This document shows positions 36,257 to 48,528 of a stretch of 64,000 bases of DNA, one piece after another. The notes under the pieces were generated by a model. The model was not told the DNA's origin. It saw nothing but the letters and a program-made list of their open reading frames with translations, and ran no database searches. A program made the translations under genes and the position numbers. The first letter of the stretch is position 1. Every line of letters begins with the position of its first letter. Source of the stretch: Ptiloglossa arizonensis (lineage: Eukaryota > Arthropoda > Insecta > Hymenoptera > Colletidae); NCBI RefSeq assembly GCF_051014685.1, contig NW_027479307.1, forward strand, positions 62,001 to 126,000, written 5' to 3'.

Positions 36257-38400
36257 ATGGAGAAACGAAGAAATAAACCGAGAATCGGAGAAAGAAACGG
36301 AGTAACGAAGAAAGAAACGGAGAAACGAAGAAAGAAACGCAGTAACGATGAAAGAAACGAAGAAACGAACCAGGAAACGGAGAAACGAAGAAAGAAACGG
36401 AGAATCGAAGAAAGAAATGGAGAAACGAAGAAAGAAACGGAGAAACGAAGAAAGAAACGGAGAAACGAAGAAATAAACGGGGAATCGAAGAAGCAATCGG
36501 AGAAACGAAGAAAGAAACGGAGAAACGAAGAAAGAAACGGAGAAACGGAGAAATAAATGGAGAAACGAACAAAAAAAAAACGGAGAGACGAAGAAAGAAA
36601 CGGAGAAACGAAGAAAGAAACGGAGAAACGAAGAAAGAAACGCAGTAACGATGAAAGAAGCGAAGAAACGAAGAAAGAAACGGAGAATCGGAGAAATAAA
36701 TGGAGAAACGAAGAAAGAAACGGAGAAACGAAGAAATAAACGGGAAATCGAAGGAATAAACCGAGAAACGGAGAAACGGAGAAACGGTGAAACGAAGGAA
36801 GAAACGGAGAAACGAAGAAAGAAACGGAGAAATGATGAAAGAAACGAAGAAACGAAGAAAGAATCGGAGAAAAGAAGAAATAAACGGGGAATCGAAGAAG
36901 CAATCGGAGAAACGAAGAAAGAAACGGAGAAACGAAGAAATAAACGGAGAGACGAAGAAAGAAACGGAGAAACGAAGAAAGAAACGGAGAAACGAAGAAA
37001 GAAACGGAGAATCGGAGAAATAAATGGAGAAACGAAGAAAGAAACGGAGAAACGAAGAAATAAACGGGAAATCGAAGGAATAAACCGAGAAACGGAGAAA
37101 CGGAGAAACGGTGAAACGAAGGAAGAAACGGAGAAACGAAGAAAGAAACGGAGAAATGATGAAAGAAACGAAGAAACGAAGAAAGAATCGGAGAAAAGAA
37201 GAAATAAACGGGGAATCGAAGAAGCAATCGGAGAAACGAAGAAAGAAACGGAGAAACGAAGAAATAAACGGAGAGACGAAGAAAGAAACGGAGAAACGAA
37301 GAAAGAAACGGAGAAACGAAGAAAGAAACGCAGTAACGATGAAAGAAACGAAGAAACGAAGAAAGAAACGGAGAATCGGAGAAATAAATGGAGAAACGAA
37401 GGAATAAACCGAGAAACGGAGAAACGGAGAAACTGTGAAACAAAGGAAGAAACGGAGAAACGAAGAAAGAAACGGAGAAATGATGAAAGAAACGAAGAAA
37501 CGAAGAAAGAATCGGAGAAACGAAGAAATAAACGGAGAAACGAAGAAAGAAACGGAGAAACGGAGAAATAAATGGAGAAACGAACAAAAAAAAACGGAGA
37601 GACGAAGAAAGAAACGGAGAAACGAAGAAAGAAACGGAGAAACGAAGAAAGAAACGCAGTAACGATGAAAGAAACGAAGAAACGAAGAAAGAAACGGAGA
37701 ATCGGAGAAATAAATGGAGAAACGAAGGAATAAACCGAGAAACGGAGAAACGGAGAAACGCTGAAACGAAGGAAGAAACGGAGAAACGAGGAAAGAAACG
37801 GAGAAATGATGAAAGAAACGAAGAAACGAAGAAAGAATCGGAGAAACGAAGAAATAAACGGAGAAACGAAGAAAGAAACGGAGAAACGAAGAAATAAACG
37901 GGGAATCGAAGAAGCAATCGGAGAAACGAAGAAAGAAACGGAGAAACGAAGAAATAAACGGAGAGACGAAGAAAGAAACGGAGAAACGAAGAAAGAAACG
38001 CAGTAACGATGAAAGAAGCGAAGAAACGAAGAAAGAAACGGAGAATCGGAGAAATAAATGGAGAAACGAAGGAATAAACCGAGAAACGGAGAAAAGGAGA
38101 AACGGTGAAACGAAGGAAGAAACGGAGAAACGAAGAAAGAAACGGAGAAATGATGAAAGAAACGAAGAAACGAAGAAAGAATCGGAGAAACGAAGAAATA
38201 AACGGAGAAACGAAGAAGGAAACGGAGAAACAACGAAATAAACGGGGAATCGAAGAAGCAATCGGAGAAACGAAGAAAGAAACGGAGAAACGAAGAAAGA
38301 AACGGAGAAACGGAGAAATAAACGGAGAAACGAAGAAAGAATCGGAGAAACGAAGAAAGAAACGGAGAAACGAAGAAAGAAATGGAGAAATGAAGAAATA
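36257..38400 (+). repeat. 324-bp HOR array, about five copies
   Basis: The anchor tgaaacgaagg (tgaaacaaagg in one copy) starts at 36,788, 37,112, 37,436, 37,762 and 38,106: spacings 324, 324, 326 and 344. Each copy has stacked 8-bp acggagaa units, then aaatgatgaaagaaacg, aagaatcggag and often acggggaatcgaagaagcaatcgg. The 326 is explained by an A9 run with 2 extra A. Because 324 is divisible by 3, one plus-strand frame stays open for 306 codons (36,651-37,571) with a perfect 108-residue repeat, which is not evidence of coding. Confidence 0.88.
36571..36580 (+). other. A10 homopolymer
   Basis: acgaac is followed by ten A then cggagag: three bases more than the tetranucleotide frame allows. 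Related runs are A9 at 37,586-37,594, A8 at 48,300-48,307 and 50,649-50,656, and A7 at 63,482-63,488. These are the main class of indel that is not 4n. Confidence 0.92.
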
Positions 38401-40000
38401 AACGGAGAAGTAAATGGAGAAAGGAAGGTATAAACGGAGAAACGGAGAAACGGAGAAACGAAGAAACGATAAAAGAAACGGAGAAGCGAAGAAAGAAACG
38501 GAGAAACGAAGAAAGAAACGGAGAAACGAAAGAAGAAACGGAGTAACGAAGAAAGAAACGGAGAAACGAAGAAAGAGACGGAGAAACGAAGAAAGAAACG
38601 GAGAAACGAAGAAAGAAACGGAGAAACGAAGAAAGAAACGGAGAAACGAAGAATGAAACGGAGAAACGAAGAAAGAAACGGAGAAACGAAGAAATAAACG
38701 CAGAAACGAAGAAAGAAACGGAGAAACGAAGAAATAAACGGAGAAACGAAGAAAGAAACGGAGAAACGAAGAAAGAAACGGAGAAACGAAGAAATAAACG
38801 GAGAAACGAAGAAAGAAACGAAGAAAGAAACGGAGAAACGAACAAAGTAACGGAGAAACGAACAAATAAACGGAGAAACGAACAATGAAACGCAGAAACG
38901 AAGAATGAAACGGAGAGACGAAGAAATAAACGGAGAAACGAAGAAAGAAACGAAGAAACGAAGAAAGAAACGGAGAAACGAACAAAGAAACGGAGAAACG
39001 AAGAAAGAAACGGAAAAACGAACAATGAAACGCAGAAACGTAGAATGAGACGGAGAAACGAAGAAATAAACGGAGAAATGAATAAAGAAACGGAGAAACG
39101 AAGGAAGAAACGGAGAAGCGAAGAAAGAATCGAAGAAACGAAGAAAGAAACCGAGAAACGAAGAAAGAACCGGAGAAACGAAGAAAGAAGCCGAGAAACG
39201 GAGAAATAAATGGAGAAACGAAGAAATAAACGGAGAAACGAAGAAAGAAACGGAGAAACGAAGAAAGAAACGGAGAAACGAAGAAAGAAATGGAGAAATG
39301 AAGAAATAAACGGAGAAGTAAATGGAGAAAGGAAGGTATAAACGGAGAAACGGAGAAACGGAGAAACGAAGAAACGATAAAAGAAACGGAGAAACGAAGA
39401 AAGAAACGGAGAAACGAAGAAAGAAACGGAGAAACGAAGAAAGAAACGGAGAAACGAAGAAAGAAACAGAGAAACGAGCATAGAAACGGAGAAACGAAGA
39501 AAAAAACGGAGAAACGACGAATGAAACGGAGAAACGAAGAAAGAAACGGTGAAATAAATGGAGAAACGAAGATATAAACGGAGAAACGAAGAAAGAAACG
39601 GTGAAACGAAGAAAGAAACGGAGAAACGAAGAAAGAAACAGAGAAACGAAGAAAGAAACGGAGAAACGAAGAAGTAAACCGAGAAACGGAGAAGGAAACG
39701 GAAAAACGAAGAAAGAAACAGAGAAACGAACAATGAAACGCAGAAACGTAGAATGAGACGGAGAAACGAAGAAATAAACGGAGAAATGAATAAAGAAACG
39801 GAGAAACAAAGAAAGAAACGGAGAAACGAACAAAGAAACGGAGAAACGAAGAAAGAAACGGGGAAACGAAGAAAGAAACGGAGAATCGGAGAAATAAATG
39901 GAGAAACGAAGAAATAAGCGGAGAAACGGAGAAATAAATGGAGAAACGAAGAAAGAAACGGAGAAAAGAACAAAGAAACGGAGAAACGAAGAAAGAAACG
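38401..40000 (+). repeat. Mosaic segment with 908-bp spaced module
   Basis: The module agtaaatgg, gaaaggaaggtataaacgg, three 8-bp acggagaa units, acgaagaa, acgataaaag starts at 38,409 and 39,317, 908 bp apart (227 x 4). Between them are acaatgaaacgcag and tagaatgagacgg variants typical of the right half. Register breaks are frequent. Confidence 0.75.
38434..38457 (+). repeat. 8-bp acggagaa micro-iteration (x3)
   Basis: Three perfect 8-mers inside the conserved ggtataa...acgataaaag module. The count differs between modules: three at 38,434 and about 39,342; one acgaagaa plus two acggagaa at about 47,902, 50,251 and 52,040; four at 60,940-60,971. Confidence 0.88.
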
Positions 40001-43000
40001 GAGAAATAAATGGAGAAACGAAGAAATAAACGGAGAAACGAACAGGGAAACGGAGAAACGAAGAAAGAAACGGAGAAACGAAGAAGGAAACGGAGAAACG
40101 AACAAAGAAACGGAGAAACGAACAAAGAAACGGAGAAACGAAGAATGAAACGGAGAAATAAATGGAGAAACGAAGAAATAAACCGAGAAACGGAAAAAGA
40201 AACGGAGAAAGGAAGAAAGAAACGGAGAAACGGAGAAATAAGTGGCGAAACGAAGAAATAAACGGAGAAACGAAGAAAGAAACAGAGAAACGAAGAAAGA
40301 AACAAAGAAACGAAGAAGGAAACGGAGAAGCGAACAAAGAAACGGAGAAACGAAGAAAGAAACGGAGAAACGAACAATGAAACGCAGAAACGAAGAATGA
40401 AGCGGAGAAACGAAGATATAAACGGAGAAATGAAGAAAGAAACGGAGAAACAAAGAATGAAACGGAGAAACGAACAAAGAAACGGAGAAACGAAGAAAGA
40501 AACGGAGAAAGGACGAATGAAACGGAGAAACGAAGAAAGAAACGGAGAAACGAAGAAAGAAATGAAGAAACGAAGAAAGAAACGAAGAAACGAAGAAAGA
40601 AACGGAGAAACGAACAAAGAAACGGAGAAACGAAGGAAGAAACGGAGAAACGAAGAAAGAATCGGAGAAACGAACAAAGGAACGGAGAAACGAACAAAGA
40701 AACGGAGAAACGAACAAAGAAACGGAGAAACGGAGAAAGAAACGGAGAAATAAATGGAGAAACGAAGAAATAAACGGAGAAACGAAGAAAGAAATGAAGA
40801 AACGAAGAAACGAAGAAAGAAACGGAGAAACGAACAAAGAAACGGAGAAACGAAGAAAGAAACGGAGAAATAAATGGGGAAACGAAGAAATAAACGGAGA
40901 AACGAACAGGGAAACGGATAAACGAAGAAAGAAACGGAGAAACGAACAAACGAACCGAGAAACGAACAAAGAAACGGAGAAACGAAGAAAGAAACGGAGA
41001 AACGAAGAAAGAAACGGAGAAACGAAGAAAGAAACGGAGAAACGAAGAAAGAAACGGAGAAATGAAGAAAGAAACGGAGAAATGAAGAAAGACACGGAGA
41101 AACGAAGAAAGAAACGGAGAAACGAAGAAAGAAACGGAGAAATAAATGGAGAAACGAAGAAATAAACCGAGAAACGGAAAAAGAAACGGAGAAACGAACA
41201 AAGAAACGGAGAAACGAAGAAAGAAACGGAGAAACGGAGAAATAAATGGAGAAACGAAGAAAGAAACGGAGAAAAGAACAAAGAAACGGAGAAACGAAGA
41301 AAGAAACGGAGAAATAAATGGAGAAACGAAGAAATAAACGGAGAAACGAACAGGGAAACGGAGAAACGAAGAAAGAAACGGAGAAACGAAGAAGGAAACG
41401 GAGAAACGAACAAAGAAACGGAGAAACGAACAAAGAAACGGAGAAACGAAGAATGAAACGGAGAAATAAATGGAGAAACGAAGAAATAAACCGAGAAACG
41501 GAAAAAGAAACGGAGAAACGAAGAAAGAAACGGAGAAACGGAGAAATAAGTGGCGAAACGAAGAAATAAACGGAGAAACGAAGAAAGAAACAGAGAAACG
41601 AAGAAAGAAACAAAGAAACGAAGAAGAAAACGGAGAAGCGAACAAAGAAACGGAGAAACGAAGAAAGAAACGGAGAAACGAACAATGAAACGCAGAAACG
41701 AAGAATGAAGCGGAGAAACGAAGATATAAACGGAGAAATGAAGAAAGAAACGGAGAAACAAAGAATGAAACGGAGAAACGAACAAAGAAACGGAGAAACG
41801 AAGAAAGAAGCGGAGAAAGGACGAATGAAACGGAGAAACGAAGAAAGAAACGGAGAAACGAAGAAAGAAATGAAGAAACGAAGAAAGAAACGAAGAAACG
41901 AAGAAAGAAACGGAGAAACGAACAAAGAAACGGAGAAACGAAGAAAGAAACGGAGAAATAAATGGAGAAACGAAGAAATAAACGGAGAAACGAACAGGGA
42001 AACGGAGAAACGAAGATAGAAACGGAGAAACGAACAAACGAACCGAGAAACGAACAAAGAAACGGAGAAACGAAGAAAGAAACGGAGAAACGAAGAAAGA
42101 AACGGAGAAACGAAGAAAGAAACGGAGAAACGATGAAAGAAACGGAGAAATGAAGAAAGAAACGGAGAAATGAAGAAAGACACGGAGAAACGAAGAAAGA
42201 AACGGAGAAACGAAGAAAGAAACGGAAAAATAAATGGAGAAACGAAGAAATAAACCGAGAAACGGAAAAAGAAACGGAGAAACGAACAAAGAAACGGAGA
42301 AACGAAGAATGAAACGGAGAAACGGAGAAATAAATGGAGAAACGAAGAAATAAACGGAGAAACGAAGAAAGAAACGGAGAAACGGAGAAATAAACGGAGA
42401 AACGAAGAAAGAAACAAAGAAACGAAGAAGGAAACGGAGAAGCGAACAAAGAAACGGAGAAACGAAGAAAGAAACGGAGAAACGAACAATGAAACGCAGA
42501 AGCGAAGAATGAAGCGGAGAAACGGAGAAATAAACGGAGAAATGAAGAAAGAAACGGAGAAACAAAGAAAGAAACGGAGAAACGAGCATAGAAACGGAGA
42601 AACGAAGAAAAAAACGGAGAAACGACGAATGAAACGGAGAAACGAGGAAAGAAACGGTGAAATAAATGGAGAAACGAAGATATAAACGGAGAAACGAAGA
42701 AAGAAACGGTGAAACGAAGAAAGAAACGGAGAAACGAAGAAAGAAACAGAGAAACGAAGAAAGAAACGGAGAAACGAAGAAATAAACCGAGAAACGAACA
42801 ATGAAACGCAGAAACGTAGAATGAGACGGAGAAACGAAGAAATAAACGGAGAAATGAATAAAGAAACGGAGAAACAAAGAAAGAAACGGAGAAACGAACA
42901 AAGAAACGGAGAAACGAAGAAAGAAACGGGGAAACGAAGAAAGAAACGGAGAATCGGAGAAATAAATGGAGAAACGAAGAAATAAACGGAGAAACGGAGA

Positions 43001-46000
43001 AATAAATGGAGAAACGAAGAAAGAAACGGAGAAAAGAACAATGAAACGGAGAAACGAAGAAAGAAACGGAGAAATAAATGGAGAATCGAAGAAATAAACG
43101 GAGAAACGAACAGGGAAACGGAGAAACGAAGAAAGAAACGGAGAAACGAACAAACGAACCGAGAAACGAACAAAGAAACGGAGAAACGAAGAAAGAAACG
43201 GAGAAACGAAGAAAGAAACGGAGAAACGAAGAAAGAAACGGAGAAACGAAGAAAGAAACGGAGAAATGAAGAAAGAAACGGAGAAATGAAGAAAGACACG
43301 GAGAAACGAAGAAAGAAACGGAGAAACGAAGAAAGAAACGGAGAAATAAATGGAGAAACGAAGAAATAAACCGAGAAACGGAAAAAGAAACGGAGAAACG
43401 AACAAAGAAACGGAGAAACGAAGAAAGAAATGGAGAAACGGAGAAATAAATGGAGAAACGAAGAAAGAAACGGAGAAAAGAACAAAGAAACGGAGAAACG
43501 AAGAAAGAAACGGAGAAATAAATGGAGAAACGGAGAAATAAACGGAGAAACGAACAGGGAAACGGAGAAACGAAGAAAGAAACGGAGAAACGAAGAAGGA
43601 AACGGAGAAACGAACAAAGAAACGGAGAAACGAAGAATGAAACGGAGAAATAAATGGAGAAACGAAGAAATAAACCGAGAAACGGAAAAAGAAACGGAGA
43701 AACGAAGATAGAAACGGAGAAACGGAGAAATAAGTGGCGAAACGAAGAAATAAACGGAGAAACGAAGAAAGAAACAGAGAAACGAAGAAAGAAACAAAGA
43801 AACGAAGAAGAAAACGGAGAAGCGAACCAAGAAACGGAGAAACGAAGAAAGAAACGGAGAAACGAACAATGAAACGCAGAAACGAAGAAAGACACGGAGA
43901 AACGAAGAAAGAAACGGAGAAACGAAGAAAGAAACGGAGAAATAAATGGAGAAACGAAGAAATAAACCGAGAAACGGAAAAAGAAACGGAGAAACGAACA
44001 AAGAAACGGAGAAACGAAGAAAGAAACGGAGAAAGGACGAATGAAACGGAGAAACGAAGAAAGAAACGGAGAAACGAAGAAAGAAATGAAGAAACGAAGA
44101 AAGAAACGAAGAAACGAAGAAAGAAACGGAGAAACGAACAAAGAAACGGAGAAACGAAGAAAGAAACGGAGAAATAAATGGAGAAACGAAGAAATAAACC
44201 GAGAAACGGAAAAAGAAACGGAGAAACGAAGATAGAAACGGAGAAACGGAGAAATAAGTGGCGAAACGAAGAAATAAACGGAGAAACGAAGAAAGAAACA
44301 GAGAAACGAAGAAAGAAACAAAGAAACGAAGAAGAAAACGGAGAAGCGAACCAAGAAACGGAGAAACGAAGAAAGAAACGGAGAAACGAACAATGAAACG
44401 CAGAAACGAAGAATGAAGCGGAGAAACGAAGATATAAACGGAGAAATGAAGAAAGAAACGGAGAAACAAAGAATGAAACGGAGAAACGAACAAAGAAACG
44501 GAGAAACGAAGAAAGAAACGGAGAAAGGACGAATGAAACGGAGAAACGAAGAAAGAAACGGAGAAACGAAGAAAGAAATGAAGAAACGAAGAAAGAAACG
44601 AAGAAACGAAGAAAGAAACGGAGAAACGAACAAAGAAACGGAGAAACGAAGAAAGAAACGGAGAAATAAATGGAGAAACGAAGAAATAAACGGAGAAACG
44701 AACAGGGAAACGGAGAAACGAAGAAAGAAACGGAGAAACGAACAAACGAACCGAGAAACGAACAAAGAAACGGAGAAACGAAGAAAGAAACGGAGAAACG
44801 AAGAAAGAAACGGAGAAACGAAGAAAGAAACGGAGAAACGAAGAAAGAAACGGAGAAATGAAGAAAGACACGGAGAAACGAAGAAAGAAACGGAGAAACG
44901 AAGAAAGAAACGGAGAAATAAATGGAGAAACGAAGAAATAAACCGAGAAACGGAAAAAGAAACGGAGAAACGAACAAAGAAACGGAGAAACGAAGAAAGA
45001 AACGGAGAAACGGAGAAATAAATGGAGAAACGAAGAAATAAACGGAGAAACGAAGAAAGAAACGGAGAAACGGAGAAATAAACGGAGAAACGAAGAAAGA
45101 AACAAAGAAACGAAGAAGGAAACGGAGAAGCGAACAAAGAAACGGAGAAACGAAGAAAGAAACGGAGAAACGAACAATGAAACGCAGAAGCGAAGAGTGA
45201 AGCGGAGAAACGAAGAAATAAACGGAGAAATGAAGAAAGAAACGGAGAAACAAAGAAAGAAACGGAGAAACGAGCATAGAAACGGAGAAACGAAGAAAAA
45301 AACGGAGAAACGACGAATGAAACGGAGAAACGAAGAAAGAAACGGTGAAATAAATGGAGAAACGAAGATATAAACGGAGAAACGAAGAAAGAAACGGTGA
45401 AACGAAGAAAGAAACGGAGAAACGAAGAAAGAAACGGAGAAACGGAGAAAGAAACGGAGAATCGGAGAAATAAATGGAGAAACGAAGAAATAAACGGAGA
45501 AACGGAGAAATAAATGGAGAAACGAAGAAGGAAACGGAGAAAAGAACAAAGAAACGGAGAAACGAAGAAAGAAACGGAGAAATAAATGGAGAAACGAAGA
45601 AATAAACGGAGAAACGAACAGGAAAACGGAGAAACGAAGAAAGAAACGGAGAAACGAAGAAGGAAACGGAGAAACGAACAAAGAAACGGAGAAACGAACA
45701 AAGAAACGGAGAAACGAAGAATGAAACGGAGAAATAAATGGAGAAACGAAGAAATAAACCGAGAAACGGAAAAAGAAACGGAGAAACGAAGAAAGAAACG
45801 GAGAAACGGAGAAATAAGTGGCGAAACGAAGAAATAAACGGAGAAACGAAGAAAGAAACAGAGAAACGAAGAAAGAAACAAAGAAACGAAGAAGGAAGCG
45901 GAGAAGCGAACAAAGAAACGGAGAAACGAAGAAAGAAACGGAGAAACGAACAATGAAACGCAGAAACGAAGAATGAAGCGGAGAAACGAAGATATAAACG

Positions 46001-46180
46001 GAGAAATGAAGAAAGAAACGGAGAAACAAAGAATGAAACGGAGAAACGAACAAAGAAACGGAGAAACGAAGAAAGAAACAGAGAAAGGACGAATGAAACG
46101 GAGAAACGAAGAAAGAAACGGAGAAACGAAGAAAGAAATGAAGAAACGAAGAAAGAAACGAAGAAACGAAGAAAGAAACG
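40000..46180 (+). repeat. agtggcg module family, five copies
   Basis: The variant unit agtggcgaaacg occurs at 40,241, 41,549, 43,733, 44,257 and 45,817 (spacings 1,308, 2,184, 524 and 1,560, all multiples of 4) and nowhere else. It is followed by aaacagag, aaacaaag, acgaagaagga/aaa, gcgaac and acaatgaaacgcag. Copies at 40.0 and 41.3 kb are tandem over about 1.3 kb but flanks are reshuffled, so this is a mosaic rather than a clean HOR. Confidence 0.82.
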
Positions 46181-48528
46181 GAGAAACGAACAAAGAAACG
46201 GAGAAACGAAGGAAGAAACGGAGAAACGAAGAAAGAATCGGAGAAACGAACAAAGAAACGGAGAAACGAACAAAGAAACGGAGAAACGAACAAAGAAACG
46301 GAGAAACGGAGAAAGAAACGGAGGAACGGAGAAAGAAATGGAGAATCGGAGAAATAAATGGAGAAACGAAGAAATAGACCGAGAAACGGAGAAATAAATG
46401 GAGAAACGAAGAAATAAAAGGAGATACGAACAAAGAAACGGAGAAACGAAGAAAGAAAGGGAGAAACGAAGAAAGAAACGGAGACACGAAGAAAGAAACG
46501 GAGAAACGAAGACAGAAACGGAGAAACGTAGAAAGAAACTGAGAAACGAAGAATGAAACGGAGAAACGAACAAAGGAACCGAGAAACGAACAAAGAAGCG
46601 GAGAAACGAAGAAAGAAACGGAGAATCGGAGAAATAAATGGAGAAATGAAGAAATAAACGGAGAAACGGAGAAATAAATGGAGAAACGAAGAAATAAACG
46701 GAGAAACGAACAAAGTAGCGGAGAAACGAAGAAAGAAACGGAGAAACGAAGAAAGAAACGGAGAAACGAACAAAGAAACGGAGAAACGAACAAAGAAACG
46801 GAGAAACGAAGAAAGAAACGCAGAAACGAAGAAAGAAACTGAGGAACGGAGAAATAAATGGAGAAGCGAAGAAATAAACGGAGAAACGAAGAAATAAACG
46901 GAGAAACGAAGAAAGAAACGGAGAAACGAAGAAAGAAACGGAGAAACGAACAAAGAAACGGAGAAACGAAGAAAGAAACGCAGAAACGAAGAAAGAAACG
47001 GAGAAACGAAGAAAGAAACGGAGAAACGAAGAAAGAAACGGAGAAACGACGAATGAAACGGAGAAACGAAGAAAGAAACGGTGAAATAAACGGAGAAACG
47101 AAGATATAAACGAAGAAACGAAGAAAGAAACGGTGAAACGAAGAAAGAAACGGAGAAACGAAGAAAGAAACAGAGAAACGAAGAAAGAAACGGAGAAACG
47201 AAGAAATAAACCGAGAAACGGAGAAAGAAACGGAGAATCGGAGAAATAAATGGAGAAACGAAGAAATAGACCGAGAAACGGAGAAAGATACGGAGAAACG
47301 GTGAAATAAATGGAGAAACGAAGAAATAAACCGAGAAACGAACAAGCAAACGGAGAAACGAAGAAGGAAACGGAGAAACGAAGAAAGAAATGAAGAAACG
47401 AAGAAAGAAACGAAGAAACGAACAAAGAAACGGAGAAACGAACAAAGAAACGGAGTAACGAAGGAAGAAACGGAGAAACGAAGAAAGAATCGGAGAAACG
47501 AAGAAAGAAACCGAGAAACGAAGAAAGAACCGAAGAAATGAAGAAAGAAGCCGAGAAACGGAGAAATAAATGGAGAAACGAAGAAATAAACGGAGAAACG
47601 AAGAAAGAAACGGAGAAACGAACAAAGGAACGGAGAAACGAACAAAGAAACGGAGAAACGAAGAAAGAAACGGAGAAACGAAGAAAGGAACCGAGAAACG
47701 AACAAAGAAACGGAGAAACGAAGAAAGAAACGGAGAATCGGAGAAATAAATGGAGAAACGAAGAAATAAAAGGAGAAACGAACAAAGAAACGGAAAAACG
47801 AAGAAAGAAACTGAGAAATGAAGAAAGAAACGGAGACACGATGAAAGAAACGGAGAAACGAAGAAAGTAACGGAGAAGTAAATGGAGAAAGGAAGATATA
47901 AACGAAGAAACGGAGAAACGGAGAAACGAAGAAACGATAAAAGAAACGGAGAAACGAAGAAAGAAACGGAGAAACGAAGAAAGAAACGGAGAAACGAAGA
48001 AAGAAACGGAGAAACGAAGAAAGAAACGGAGACACGAAGAAAGAAACTGAGAAACGAAGAAAGAAACCGAGAAACGAAGAAAGAAAGGGAGAAACGAAGA
48101 AAGAAACGGAGACACGAAGAAAGAAACGGAGAAACGAAGACAGAAACGGAGAAACGTAGAAAGAAACTGAGAAACGACGAAAGAAACGGGGAATCGAAGA
48201 AATAAATGGAGAAACGGAGAAAGAAACGTAGAAACGAAGAAAGAAACGGAGAAACGTAGAAAGAAACGGAGAAACGAACAAAGGAACGGAGAAACGAACA
48301 AAAAAAACGGAGAAACGAAGAATGAAACGGAGAAACGAACAAAGGAACCGAGAAACGAACAAAGAAGCGGAGAAACGAAGAAAGAAACGGAGAATCGGAG
48401 AAATAAATGGAGAAATGAAGAAATAAACGGAGAAACGGAGAAATAAATGGAGAAACGAAGAAATAAACGGAGAAACGAACAAAGTAGCGGAGAAACGAAG
48501 AAAGAAACGGAGAAACGAAGAAAGAAAC
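46180..48528 (+). repeat. HOR-6 copy 1 (2,349 bp)
   Basis: Markers aaatagaccg at about 46,373, aaataaaagg at about 46,414, aaagtagcgg, acgacgaatg, agatataaacgaag, and the agtaaatgg module at 47,877 recur 2,349 bp later. 2,349 is 587 x 4 + 1; the extra base is the A8 run at 48,300. Confidence 0.88.

Noticed and set aside
36651..37571. 306-codon plus-strand frame with a perfect 108-residue charged repeat
   Set aside because: Arises because the local HOR is 324 bp, divisible by 3. Neighbouring HORs of other lengths do not keep the frame.
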